Shown here piece after piece: positions 26,734 through 34,999 of a DNA stretch of 64,000 bases; within the stretch, counting starts at the first letter, position 1, and each line of letters opens with the position of its first letter. A model generated the notes under the pieces. It was not told the DNA's origin, did no database searches, and saw only the letters and a program-made list of their open reading frames with translations. The stretch covers positions 3,782,001 to 3,846,000 of the forward strand of contig NZ_JAZKUG010000001.1 of assembly GCF_036625195.1 (NCBI RefSeq). The letters are read 5' to 3'. The translations under genes were made by a program, and so were the position numbers. The stretch is from Accumulibacter sp. (GTDB taxonomy: Bacteria; Pseudomonadota; Gammaproteobacteria; Burkholderiales; Rhodocyclaceae).

Positions 26734-26979
26734 ATGCCCTTCACGCCCGAACTCGTCGCCGAACTCAACATCCTGGTCCATTTCGACCTCGACAGCACCC
26801 AGCAGGGAATCAAGATCCACAGTACCGCCGATCCGGAGATCGTCGCCGCCACCCGCCGGCTGCACGCCAAGGGACTGGTGACGCAGGTCGACGGCGGTTA
26901 CCTGACCAGCCTCGGTCGCGACGCCGTCGAACACGCGCGCGCCGCGCTGACCATCCTCAGCTCGCAGCCCGGCCGCTGA
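26734..26979 (+). CDS. TIGR02647 family small DNA-binding-like protein
   Basis: An 81-residue protein resembling TIGR02647 proteins found in gamma- and betaproteobacteria. It has two parts: a helical N-terminus (MPFTPELVAELNILVHFDLDSTQQGIKIH) and a winged-helix-like unit (IVAATRRLHAKGLVTQVDGGYLTSLGRDAVEHA). The start is the ATG at 26734, preceded by AGGAT; a longer frame reaches 26686. DNA binding is suggested by the family's annotation and the helix-wing appearance; targets are unknown. Confidence 0.75.
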   Translation: MPFTPELVAELNILVHFDLDSTQQGIKIHSTADPEIVAATRRLHAKGLVTQVDGGYLTSLGRDAVEHARAALTILSSQPGR

Positions 26980-27065
26980 ACGCCGGCAGCGGCGCCGCCT
27001 GCCGCTGCCGAACCCAGCTGCCCGCCGCGGCAGCCCTCCCGCCTGCTGACTGAAGGAGCGCAGCC

Positions 27066-29249
27066 ATGCAACGACTGATCCTCGTCGTGCTTCTTGCCCT
27101 GGTCCAACTCGCTGCCGCCGGCGAGCCACCGCCGCGACCGCGCGTCGGCCTCGTCCTCGGCGGCGGCGGCGCCCGTGGCGCGGCGCACATCGGCGTCCTC
27201 GAGGTCCTCGAAAAGCTGCGCGTACCGGTCGACTGCGTCGCCGGCACCAGCATGGGTGCGCTCGTCGCCGGCGTCTACGCCAGCGGCATGGCACCGGCGG
27301 AGATGCGCAGCGAGCTGGCGAAGGCCGATTGGGACGACCTCTTCCAGGACGCACCGCCGTTTTCCGACCGCAGCTTCCGCAACAAGGTGAAGGACAAGCG
27401 CTACCTGCCGGCGTCGGAGACCGGCGTAGGCGAAGACGGCCTGCGCTACCAGACCGGCATCGTCACCGGCCAGAAGATCAAGCTCTTCTTCAACCAGCTC
27501 GTCGGCGACAACCGCGGCCTGCGGCGCATCGAGGACCTCGCGCTGCCGCTGTCGATCATCGCCACCGACATCGTCCACGGCAAGCGCGTCGTCTTCCGCA
27601 ACGGATCGCTGTCGTCGGCGATGCGCGCCAGCATGTCGGTTCCCGGCCTGATGTCGCCGGTCGAAGTCGACGGGCAGAAGCTGGTCGATGGTGGCCTCGT
27701 CGACAACGTGCCGATCGGCGAAGCGCGCGAGCGCTGCCAGGCCGACGTCGTCATCGCCGTCAATGTCGGTTCGCCGCTGCTCAAGGCCGATGAAATCGGC
27801 AGCCTGCTCAGCGTCGCGGCGCAGATGATCAACATCCTCACCGAACAGAACGTCGTCCGCTCGCTGGCCACGCTGAAGCCAACCGACATCTACATCAAGC
27901 CCGAGCTCGAAGGCATCACCGCCGGCGACTTCAAGCGCACTTCGGAAACCGCCGACCGCGGCGTCGCCGCCGCCGAAGCCGTCGCCGCCCAGCTCGGCCG
28001 GCTGTCGGTCAGCGAATCCGCCTACGCCGCCTGGGTCGCGCAGAAACGCGTCGCGCCCGGACCGCTGCCGCGCGTCGACGAGATCGAGGTCGCCGGCCTG
28101 CGACGGGTCAATCCGCTCATGTTCGAGAAGCACCTGCGCCTCGGCCCGGGCGAGGTCCTCGACACCGAGAAGCTCAACGATTCGCTCAACAAGGCCTATG
28201 GCGACGGCTACTACGAGAACGTCGATTACTCGCTGATCACCACGCTGCGCGAGCGCAACATCCTGCGCCTGACGCCGCAGGAGAAGGGCTGGGGCCCGAA
28301 CTACCTGCGCTACGGCATCAACCTCGACACCAACTTCCAGAGCGACTCGACCTACACGCTGCGCGCCGCCTACCACAAGACGCTGATCAACCCGCTCGGC
28401 GGTGAACTCGTCTTCGGCGCCGAGATCGGCTCGTCGAACTTCCTCGACTTCGACTACTACCAGCCGCTCGACCCGGCGCAGCGCTATTTCTTCGAGACCA
28501 ACCTGCGCTACGGCAGCCTGCTCAGCACGCTCTACCAGAACAACGACAAGATCGCCCAGTACCGCGTCCTGCGCGGCAGCGGCAAGCTTGCCGCCGGCAT
28601 CAACCTCGGCACCCTCGGCCAGGTACGGGCCGGCTGGGAGCACAACCTCTGGGATCCGAAGCGCAACATCGGCTCGCCCTTCCTGCCCGAAGAATCGAAG
28701 ATCTACGGTGGCTGGTTCGGCCAGATCGACCTCGACCAGACCGACCGCCTCTACTTCCCGACCAGCGGCTGGTACAGCGGAGGCCGCTACTTCGACGCGC
28801 CGGCCGAGAGCTACAGCCGCCTCGACGCCCGTGCCGGCGTCTATCACAGCGTCGGCGACTGGGTGCTCAGCGGCCGCGCCACCTACCAGGGATCACCCGT
28901 CGGGCAACTGCCGGTCTACGACGCCGGCTCGCTCGGTGGCATGTTCAACATGACCGCTTTCGGCGTCGGCCAGCTCAAGGGCGACGACATCCGCTACGGC
29001 AGCCTGCGCGCCGAGCGCATCATCGGCCGCCTGCCGCTCGGCCTGCGCGGCGACCTGCGCGCCGGCCTGATGCTCGAAACCGCGCGCATCGGCACGCCCT
29101 ACACCGAGACCCAGCTCCAGGGCTGGATCAACTCGACGGCGCTCTACCTCGGCGGCGAGACGCCGTTCGGGCCGGCCTTCCTCGGCTACGGCTACTCCAG
29201 CTCGGGCGGCGGCTACCACAACCTCTATCTCTTCCTGGGGACGCCTTGA
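27066..29249 (+). CDS. Patatin-like phospholipase with outer-membrane beta-barrel (PlpD type)
   Basis: A 727-residue two-part protein: a secreted patatin lipase and a BamA/TpsB-like barrel, the type Vd autotransporter layout of PlpD and FplA. Signal peptide MQRLILVVLLALVQLAAAG; oxyanion loop LVLGGGGARGAAHIG; nucleophile elbow GTSMGAL with catalytic Ser near residue 62; catalytic Asp in VDGGLVDNVPI near 205. A POTRA-like domain covers about 335-400 and the barrel about 410-727, ending NLYLFLGTP. The lipase is expected at the cell surface. The C-terminus meets a decayed gene on the other strand. Confidence 0.93.
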   Translation: MQRLILVVLLALVQLAAAGEPPPRPRVGLVLGGGGARGAAHIGVLEVLEKLRVPVDCVAGTSMGALVAGVYASGMAPAEMRSELAKADWDDLFQDAPPFSDRSFRNKVKDKRYLPASETGVGEDGLRYQTGIVTGQKIKLFFNQLVGDNRGLRRIEDLALPLSIIATDIVHGKRVVFRNGSLSSAMRASMSVPGLMSPVEVDGQKLVDGGLVDNVPIGEARERCQADVVIAVNVGSPLLKADEIGSLLSVAAQMINILTEQNVVRSLATLKPTDIYIKPELEGITAGDFKRTSETADRGVAAAEAVAAQLGRLSVSESAYAAWVAQKRVAPGPLPRVDEIEVAGLRRVNPLMFEKHLRLGPGEVLDTEKLNDSLNKAYGDGYYENVDYSLITTLRERNILRLTPQEKGWGPNYLRYGINLDTNFQSDSTYTLRAAYHKTLINPLGGELVFGAEIGSSNFLDFDYYQPLDPAQRYFFETNLRYGSLLSTLYQNNDKIAQYRVLRGSGKLAAGINLGTLGQVRAGWEHNLWDPKRNIGSPFLPEESKIYGGWFGQIDLDQTDRLYFPTSGWYSGGRYFDAPAESYSRLDARAGVYHSVGDWVLSGRATYQGSPVGQLPVYDAGSLGGMFNMTAFGVGQLKGDDIRYGSLRAERIIGRLPLGLRGDLRAGLMLETARIGTPYTETQLQGWINSTALYLGGETPFGPAFLGYGYSSSGGGYHNLYLFLGTP

Positions 29250-29279
29250 GGAAGATGTCCACGGCCTCGTGCTCCGCGG

Positions 29280-29950
29280 CGCCACGGCACGCAGCCACAT
29301 TTTCTCGACTTGCCGCGTCATGTTCCTGGGCAGGAACCCGACTCCCGGATGACTGTTCGCATAGACCCGGAACAGCTCGTCGGCGAAAGCCTGCCCGATT
29401 TCCTGCACATCCGAGAAGTCGAGTATCACTGTCCGGAGTCGGTCGAACCGGGCGATCAGTCTCCTGGCCTGGGAACGGGAGATCAGCTCCTTGTCACCGA
29501 ATCTCGCCAGCCGCATCGGCACGATGGTCTTCGAGAAGTCGTAATCATCAGGGGCATCGGAGAACCGGGAATAGACTTCCGCGGTGCTCCGGCCGGCGTT
29601 GAGTGCGATCTCCATGAAGACAGCCGTCCCATCGGTGAACACGCCCGGCTCCTCCTGCAGCCAATCGTGACGCGAGCCTGGGTCGTGGTTGAACTGCAGA
29701 CCATTTGCACTGATCTCGAAGGTGTCGAACATGCGCGAGGTGGAGAAGACACCCTCGCCCGTGTGCCTGCTCGGGTCGGTCGTCAGTTTCCCCTTCGCCA
29801 ACTCGAAGAGCGCCTGTCTCATGTCCGGCAGACCCAGTGCACCGGCAATCCTGGCGAAGATTCCGACCCCGTCGTCGGCCACGATCATGCGCAGCGGCTG
29901 GCTAACCGCCGACTCGCGAGCCGACGGTAGCGTCCCAGCGAGGCCGTGCC
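29280..29950 (-). pseudogene. Truncated ATP-binding/DUF4325 (STAS-like) protein gene
   Basis: The reading frame shows the end of a GHKL ATPase (PLRMIVADDGVGIF, then GEGVFSTSRMFD) followed by a STAS-like DUF4325 domain (LDFSDVQEIGQAFADELFRVYANSHPGVGF). The N-terminal half of the ATPase, including the N-box Asn, is absent: upstream of LRM the frame soon meets the stop of the FlgO-like gene's frame. At the other end the frame runs past VEKMWLRA into the antisense strand of the patatin gene, giving about 130 residues of non-family sequence. Both ends therefore look lost. Intact relatives are about 330 residues and are often found with phage-defence or signalling genes. Confidence 0.65.
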
Positions 29951-29957
29951 CCGCCGC

Positions 29958-30521
29958 TCAGCGTCCCGCGTTACGGCCGAGCAGGCTGCGGACTTCCTGA
30001 TTGGCCGGCAGGACGTAGTCGTGCGCGGCGAGGACTGCGTTGCTGACGGGTTGGACGATCTTGAGATTGAGGTAGACGGCGCTGGCGCCGACGGCGTAGC
30101 TGCCGAGGATGATCGCTTGCGCCTTGTTCATGCGCGCGATGTCGCTGATCTCGCGGGTGAGGATAAGTTCGCCTTCGCCGCGGCGCATGTAGATGGAGCC
30201 GCGCAGCTTGAGTTCGACCATCTGCCAGCCGCGCTGCGAGAAGCGAGCGGAGAGCTGTTCCGAGACTAGGCGGCCGAGGGTCGAGGACTGTTCGAGGGCA
30301 TCGATGTTGACGACGGTGGCAACGATGAGCGGGCCGCCGCCGGGGTTGCCCCCGAACTGCGCCATGAGGGCGTCGGCGGCACGGTAGTTGGTGGCGACGA
30401 GCTCGCTGGTGGCTGCCTGGGCGTAGGTGACTTCGGGGGCAGCTTGGCGCGCGGCTTGGTCGGTGGCGCAGCCGGCGGCGAGGCAGGCGGCGAGGGTGAG
30501 GGCGACGGTCGGTGCTCTCAT
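29958..30521 (-). CDS. FlgO-domain lipoprotein
   Basis: A 187-residue lipoprotein: signal and lipobox MRAPTVALTLAACLAAGCATD (Cys19 acylated), then a FlgO-like domain (LIVATVVNIDALEQSSTLGRLVSEQLSARFSQRGWQMVELKLRGSIYMR). FlgO is an outer-membrane protein linked to flagellar stability in Vibrio, but the domain also occurs in non-flagellar lipoproteins, and no flagellar gene is nearby. The start overlaps the upstream lipoprotein stop by 4 bp (ATGA). Function is unassigned. Confidence 0.8.
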   Translation of the reverse strand: MRAPTVALTLAACLAAGCATDQAARQAAPEVTYAQAATSELVATNYRAADALMAQFGGNPGGGPLIVATVVNIDALEQSSTLGRLVSEQLSARFSQRGWQMVELKLRGSIYMRRGEGELILTREISDIARMNKAQAIILGSYAVGASAVYLNLKIVQPVSNAVLAAHDYVLPANQEVRSLLGRNAGR

Positions 30522-31240
30522 CGGTCGCCTCCGACGGGGATGCTGTAGAGCGGAGGCGCTTCGGTGTAGAGGGCTGCGTCGCTGTCGGCGGCGTAGTAGA
30601 CGGCGGCCACTCGGGCGAGGTAGCGCGTCGCGTCGGCAGCGGAAATGGTGACGATGACTTCGGTCTGCGGCGTCGGACCGGTGGCCGATTCGGAACTGGC
30701 CCAGCGCCAAGCGTCACCGGCGCCAACCAAGGCGGCGCCGGCCAAGCCGGCGGCAGCCGGTGTGGCGTTGGCGGCAAGGCCGTAGACGGCCCAGGCACCG
30801 GCGTAAACGACGGTGGCGGGCATGAATCGGGCGTTTGGCCGGTCGGGCGAGAATCGGACGGTCTGGACGTCGATGTCGATGGCGATGGCGCCGGCAGCCG
30901 GGGCGTGGGCGACGGCGACCCGGTGACGAACGAGAGCTGTGAGGAAGGCGGCGCGGAAGTTCTGCGCGAATGCGGTCTGCTGCGCGGCCGGGCGGACGTA
31001 GACGCGCGGGCAGACAGCTCCTTGGTCGGGACAATCCAGGCGCGCGGCGAGAGACTGCACGAGGGCTTCGGCGCTCTTGTCAGCGATGAGGGTCCAGTGT
31101 GCCGCGGCCTGGAGCTTGGGCTGCTGCGTGGTGGGAAAGTTGGTGGCGAGCGGCGTGGCGCTGTAGGGCGTGGCGCAGGCGGCGAGCGTAGCGCCGGCGA
31201 TGATGGTCAGGGCGCACCGCGCCCCGTGCACTTGCTGCAT
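30518..31240 (-). CDS. Hypothetical lipoprotein paired with FlgO-domain protein
   Basis: A 240-residue lipoprotein. The start is set at ATG 31240 (MQQVHGARCALTIIAGATLAACAT), which has a GAGGAA site 7 bp upstream and gives a good lipobox LAAC; the open frame extends to 31402 without a site. The mature part has no recognised domain. It contains a Cys pair (LDCPDQGAVCP) and an Ala/Gly-rich hydrophobic segment (AVYGLAANATPAAAGLAGAALVG) that may touch a membrane. It is translationally coupled to the FlgO-like gene, so the two probably act together in the envelope. Confidence 0.7.
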   Translation of the reverse strand: MQQVHGARCALTIIAGATLAACATPYSATPLATNFPTTQQPKLQAAAHWTLIADKSAEALVQSLAARLDCPDQGAVCPRVYVRPAAQQTAFAQNFRAAFLTALVRHRVAVAHAPAAGAIAIDIDVQTVRFSPDRPNARFMPATVVYAGAWAVYGLAANATPAAAGLAGAALVGAGDAWRWASSESATGPTPQTEVIVTISAADATRYLARVAAVYYAADSDAALYTEAPPLYSIPVGGDR

Positions 31241-31958
31241 GTGTTCCTCCCTCTGGGTTGGTGTCTCGGCAGCCGCAGCGTAGAGGAAAAAGAAGACGGC
31301 CGCAAGTTCCGCGAAGCACCTCGACGGGGAAAGCTCGCCTTGCAACTGCCGAGCGATAGCCAAGCCACAGGCACCGACAAGAGTTGCTTGAGCCGCCATC
31401 AACCAACGCCTCCTTTCCCGATCTTGGGCGCCAGCAGGCGGCGGTCAGCATGATGGGCTTCCGGCGTCCCCGCGCTGCATGGCCTGATCTAAGATCCGGT
31501 GCGTGCGTGTGTCGTCGGCGGTCAGAGGTCGCGGAAATCTGGGGGCGGAGAGCGCGTGTCAGCATGGCTGCAAGCGCGAAGATTCTGCATTCCCAGCCAC
31601 CCGCCAGCGTGCCCACCCTTTCGCCGCGTCAAGTGTTGGCGTCTCACGCCACCTGGGCCAGCGAGCGCACGATCGCGACCGCCGCGCAGGCAACGGACAG
31701 CGAGCCGTCGTCACCACGCTCGCTCAGACTCGGTTCCTGCAGGCGGCCGACTCTATATGAAAATCGCCTCAGCGACTCGCGACTGCGCGTTGCTGTGGTC
31801 GTCGCGCCACTACCGAATTTTGTTAGCATGTCCGTACAGGCCCAGCGAGCAGCCAACCTTCAGGACCACACTGCCGACATCGCCGCCGAATTCGCGGTCG
31901 CGCATCAGGGGCACGCTGCGCTGGAACCACCGCACCAGTCTTGAATGGGGTCCGGATC
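31241..31958. other. 718 bp region without a convincing gene
   Basis: Lies between the leftward lipoprotein pair and the rightward toxin-antitoxin genes. Several overlapping open frames exist on both strands but none has family resemblance or a good ribosome-binding site. The stretch around 31750-31830 is less GC-rich (CTATATGAAAATC, CGAATTTTGTTAGC) and is the likely promoter zone for the toxin-antitoxin genes; no clear -35/-10 pair was defined. It may be eroded sequence of the accessory islet. Confidence 0.5.
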
Positions 31959-32186
31959 ATGAACACACAACTCTTGCAGCAGGCGCGCGCGCTCGACATC
32001 GATGAGCAGATTGAACTGGTCGCGGCCATCTGGGACGGCATCGTGAGCCGTGGCGCGGTGCCGGCGTTGACCGAAGCGCAGACGACGGAACTGGACCGCC
32101 GCCGCGCTGACCACCTTGCCAACCCCGATGAGCTCGTCCCCTGGAATGAAGTCAAGGCTGCCGCCCTGGACCAGATCAGGCCATGA
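31959..32186 (+). CDS. RelB-like addiction module antitoxin
   Basis: A 75-residue protein (MNTQLLQQARALDIDEQIEL through LDQIRP) of the addiction-module family whose typical form is LLxxALxLxxxERxxLxxxLWDSI then a region rich in Glu/Arg ending LDRRxADHxANPxxxxxWxEV. Here IELVAAIWDGIVSR and LDRRRADHLANPDELVPWNEVKA match that layout. Such antitoxins bind their own promoter and the partner ParE/RelE toxin. The stop overlaps the toxin start as ATGA. The neighbouring toxin is interrupted by a stop codon, so this antitoxin may be an orphan. Confidence 0.85.
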   Translation: MNTQLLQQARALDIDEQIELVAAIWDGIVSRGAVPALTEAQTTELDRRRADHLANPDELVPWNEVKAAALDQIRP

Positions 32187-32479
32187 GCCTGCCCGTCGCT
32201 TTTCATCGCGCGGCCCGTGCGGAGTTCATCGAAGCCAGTGCGTGGTGTGAAAGCAGGCGGGTTGGTCTGGCTCTCGAGTTCATGGCCGAAATCGACCGTT
32301 GAGTGAGCTTGGCGGCCGAACATCCACTCCAGTTTGCCGTTGTGCGCGAGGACATTCGCCGTGTCGTCGCCAGACGTTTCCCGTACAGCGTCTACTTGCG
32401 CGCGGAGGATCGGCGCATCGTTGTCCTGGCGGTATTTCATGGCAGCAGAGACCCGGGTGGTTGGCAAGCAAGAACCTGA
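32183..32479 (+). pseudogene. ParE/RelE-type toxin gene with an in-frame TGA
   Basis: Beginning at the ATG that overlaps the antitoxin stop, the frame encodes 39 residues (MSLPVAFHRAARAEFIEASAW... to MAEIDR), then TGA at 32300-32302, then the same frame continues for 58 more residues (VSLAAEHPLQFAVV, DIRRVVARRFPYSVYLRAE, RIVVLAVFHGSRDP) to TGA at 32477. Both parts together equal one normal ParE toxin of about 98 residues; relatives have a Cys or other residue where the TGA lies (DRCxxLxAExP). One base change (TGC or TGT to TGA) explains it. The toxin is therefore probably inactive, unless the stop is a sequencing error. Confidence 0.85.
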
Positions 32480-32637
32480 TGCTCAACCTTGGCCCCGTTG
32501 ATCACACCGAGCAAGTTGTCCGCGTGCCAAGCGAACGGCAGAACCGCGCCTGGACACTTCGATGATCGCCTGCAGCAGGCCGGCCAGTGCTATGCTCGGA
32601 TCCCCGCCGTGCAAGGCGTCGCCAGGGAGAGAAAGGC

Positions 32638-32868
32638 ATGGAACATCTCGACCGCATCACGCAGGAGCCCGGAGTGATGGGAGGCAGGGCGTGCATCCGC
32701 GGCATGCGCGTCACCGTCGGCATGGTCCTCAACCTCATCGGCGCCGGTCGCAGCGTCGAGGACATCCTGGCCGACTACCCGTACCTCGAACGTGAGGATA
32801 TCCTGCAGGCACTGCGCTACGCCGCGTGGCGAGCCGAAGAGCGCGAAGTCCGGCTGGTCGGCGCATGA
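32638..32868 (+). CDS. DUF433 domain antitoxin
   Basis: A 76-residue protein with the DUF433 signature: DRITQEPGVMGGRACIRGMRVTVGMVLNLIGAGRSVEDILADYPYLEREDILQALRYAA, a small helix-turn-helix-type domain. DUF433 proteins are antitoxins of DUF5615 (Mut7-C-like PIN) toxins and are thought to bind DNA and the toxin. The ribosome-binding region is GGGAGAGAAAGG. The stop overlaps the toxin start by 4 bp. Confidence 0.9.
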   Translation: MEHLDRITQEPGVMGGRACIRGMRVTVGMVLNLIGAGRSVEDILADYPYLEREDILQALRYAAWRAEEREVRLVGA

Positions 32869-33236
32869 GGGTACTGGTCGACATGAACCTGTCGCCACGT
32901 TGGGTCGGTGCCCTCGCCGCTGCCGGCATCGAGGCGGAGCACTGGTCCCTTCTCGGTGCCGCGAGCGCACCGGATGTCGAGATCATGGCCTTTGCCCGTC
33001 GTAACGACTACGTCGTGCTGACCTATGACCTCGACTTCAGTGCCATCCTTGCCGCTACCCAGGGCAACAAGCCCAGTGTGGTGCAAATTCGTGCCGACGA
33101 TGTCAACCCGGATACGATCGGCAAGCCAGTGATCGACGCGTTGCAACAGATGGCTACCGAGCTGGATCAGGGCGCACTGCTGACGGTTGATCCCAAGCGA
33201 ACGCGGTTGCGGGTGCTGCCGTTGTCCATCGAATAG
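32865..33236 (+). CDS. DUF5615 PIN-like toxin
   Basis: A 123-residue PIN-like protein. Conserved acidic residues are in RVLVDMNLSPRW near residue 5, in ASAPDVEIMAFARRNDYVVLTYDLDF (Asp/Glu at about 38-55), and the fold ends with GALLTVDPKRTRLRVLPL. This pattern defines DUF5615/Mut7-C-like proteins that pair with DUF433; a ribonuclease toxin role is inferred from the PIN fold. The ATG overlaps the antitoxin stop. The module appears intact, unlike the ParE system just upstream. Confidence 0.9.
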   Translation: MRVLVDMNLSPRWVGALAAAGIEAEHWSLLGAASAPDVEIMAFARRNDYVVLTYDLDFSAILAATQGNKPSVVQIRADDVNPDTIGKPVIDALQQMATELDQGALLTVDPKRTRLRVLPLSIE

Positions 33237-33321
33237 AGCCCGAATCGCAAGCTTGCCAAACACCCTGCCGGCGAGCGAGAAGGGCGACAATGCGGCTCGT
33301 CCCGTCGCCGCTCCGCCGAAC

Positions 33322-33585
33322 ATGCCCTACGCCCGCGAACACCCCGGCGCCTACCCGCGCAGAATCCTTCTCGCCGTCACCGGCCTTTCGCCGCAGATCG
33401 TCACCGAGACCCTGTACGCGCTCGCCGTCGCCCCCGCGCCGGGCGCCAGCGCCTTCGTCCCCAGCGAAATCCACCTGATCACCACTCGCAGCGGCGCCGA
33501 GAAGGCGCGCCTGGCGCTGCTCTCCGACGAGCCGGGCTGGTTCCACCGCCTCTGCCACTTCAGGCAGCAGGCTTCGCTTCGTTGA
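33322..33585 (+). pseudogene. 5' fragment of an NE0113-family CRISPR-associated protein (ring-nuclease-like)
   Basis: The 87-codon frame begins MPYAREHPGAYPRRILLAVTG and continues with LSPQIVTETLYAL, PSEIHLITTRSGAEKARLALL and PGWFHRLC: the N-terminus of the NE0113 family (TIGR02584, PF09623), proteins linked to type III CRISPR loci and related to cyclic-oligoadenylate ring nucleases. After FHRLC at about 33558 the similarity stops and the frame continues only a few codons, antisense to the last codons of nosD, to a stop at 33585. Intact members are much longer (over 200 residues). No other cas gene or repeat array is in the window. The fragment marks a rearrangement end point. Confidence 0.8.
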
Positions 33586-34999
33586 CCCGCGACTTGTCGA
33601 AAACCGGATCCTGATCGCGCAGCAGCAGGACCGGGGCGGAGAACGGCGCCAGGCGCTCGAGGAAGTCGAGCATCTCCAGCACCGGCGCATTGCGGAAGAA
33701 GCGGGCATAGGGGATCGCCATCCAGAGCTGGTCGGCGTAGGCGTACAGCTCGTGCGGCCGGTCGCCCTGGCCGTCGCGGTCGCGGTCGAAGCCCTGGTAG
33801 TCGTCCCAGTAGTTGCCGCGCCAGACGTTGTTGCGGGCGCTGCCGGCATCGCCCATCGCCACCTGCGACAGGTTGCCCTCGAAGCGGTTGCCGGCGACCA
33901 GGGTGCCTTCCTTGTCGGCGAGGAAGCTGATGCCGACACCGTTGTAGGCGATGCGGTTGCCGCGGATGCTGATCGTGCTGTCGGGTTCGAAGGGCGACAT
34001 GTCGAGACCGACGCCGATCGCGCAGTAAATGATCTCGTTGCCCTCGACGAGCACGTCCGAGGCCTCCTTGAAGCCGACCGCCATGCCGGTCGGGCCATTG
34101 GCGCGCGAGAACAGGTTGTTGCGGATGGCGCCACCACCGGAGTACATGACGTAGACGCCGACGGCGTTGTCGTGGAAGCGGTTGCCTTCGACCAGGTTGT
34201 TGCTGGCGAACATGAAGTGGATCGAGTAGCGGCTGCGCCGCGCCGTGTTGTCGACATAGCGGTTGTCGTTCGAGTACCAGGCGACCATGTCGCGCGCATC
34301 CTCGATCAGGTTGTCGGCGATCAGGTTGCGGTGGCTGTACCAGAGGCGCAGGCTGTCGCCGCGCGTGCCGAGATCGAAGGGCTTGGAGCGGATGTGGTTG
34401 CCGCGAACGACGTTGTCGTTGGCCTTCTTGAGATCGATGCCGAACAGGCAGTCATCGATCTGCAGACGCTCGATGAGGTTGCGGTCGCCGCGGACGTTCA
34501 GGCAGGCGTCGTCGGAATCGTGCGACGCACCCGAGCCGACGAGCCGCAGGCCCCGCAGGACGGAATCGCTGGCGGCGAGCACGACGACCGTCCCCTTGCC
34601 GCCGCCGTCGATCGTCACCGCGCCGCCACCATCGATGGTCAGCGGCTTGTCGATCACCAGTGGCCCCGAGTAAACGCCTGCCGGCGGCTTGAGGACCGAA
34701 CCGGCCGGCGCCGCGTTGACGAGATCCTGCAGGAAGGGCAGGCCGGCGACGCGGCCGGCGGTCGGGATCGTCACCTTCTCGTCGATGCTGCCCCACCCGG
34801 CCGCAGCCGGCGCAGCCATGTCGCCGAAGCGCCTGTCGCCGGCATCACCCTCCGCGTCGCGCCCGGCGCCGCTGCGCCGCAACGCGGTCAGCGCGTCCTC
34901 GGCTCCCCCGGGCATCGGGACGACGACCAGGGCAAGGCCGCAGGCGAGGCCGGCGGCGAGCAGGCGGCCGAACACCCCCCTACTCCGCCGTTCCTTCAC
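33560..34999 (-). CDS. nosD: Nitrous oxide reductase maturation protein NosD
   Basis: A 479-residue periplasmic right-handed beta-helix protein needed for copper-centre assembly of NosZ, where it works with the NosFY ABC transporter. A signal-like N-terminus (VFGRLLAAGLACGLALVVVP) is followed by repeated beta-helix rungs of the form NLIExNxIxGxxxGI (residues about 170-400) and the NosD end region NYWDDYQGFDRDRDGQGDRPHELYAYADQLW. The start is placed at a GTG overlapping the NosB-like gene by 20 bp; it is uncertain. The genes normally following (nosG, nosH, nosF, nosY, nosL) are absent; a truncated CRISPR-associated gene lies at its 3' end. Confidence 0.92.
   Translation of the reverse strand: MKERRSRGVFGRLLAAGLACGLALVVVPMPGGAEDALTALRRSGAGRDAEGDAGDRRFGDMAAPAAAGWGSIDEKVTIPTAGRVAGLPFLQDLVNAAPAGSVLKPPAGVYSGPLVIDKPLTIDGGGAVTIDGGGKGTVVVLAASDSVLRGLRLVGSGASHDSDDACLNVRGDRNLIERLQIDDCLFGIDLKKANDNVVRGNHIRSKPFDLGTRGDSLRLWYSHRNLIADNLIEDARDMVAWYSNDNRYVDNTARRSRYSIHFMFASNNLVEGNRFHDNAVGVYVMYSGGGAIRNNLFSRANGPTGMAVGFKEASDVLVEGNEIIYCAIGVGLDMSPFEPDSTISIRGNRIAYNGVGISFLADKEGTLVAGNRFEGNLSQVAMGDAGSARNNVWRGNYWDDYQGFDRDRDGQGDRPHELYAYADQLWMAIPYARFFRNAPVLEMLDFLERLAPFSAPVLLLRDQDPVFDKSRVNEAKPAA

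Noticed and set aside
29958..31240. Flagellar locus suggested by the FlgO domain
   Set aside because: No flagellar gene is present; FlgO-like domains occur in unrelated lipoproteins.
31384..31944. Long open frame on the plus strand before the toxin-antitoxin genes
   Set aside because: Composition looks like chance coding in GC-rich DNA; no ribosome-binding site or recognisable domain.
33237..33600. Possible CRISPR array next to the ring-nuclease fragment
   Set aside because: No direct repeats with regular spacing were seen here or elsewhere in the window.
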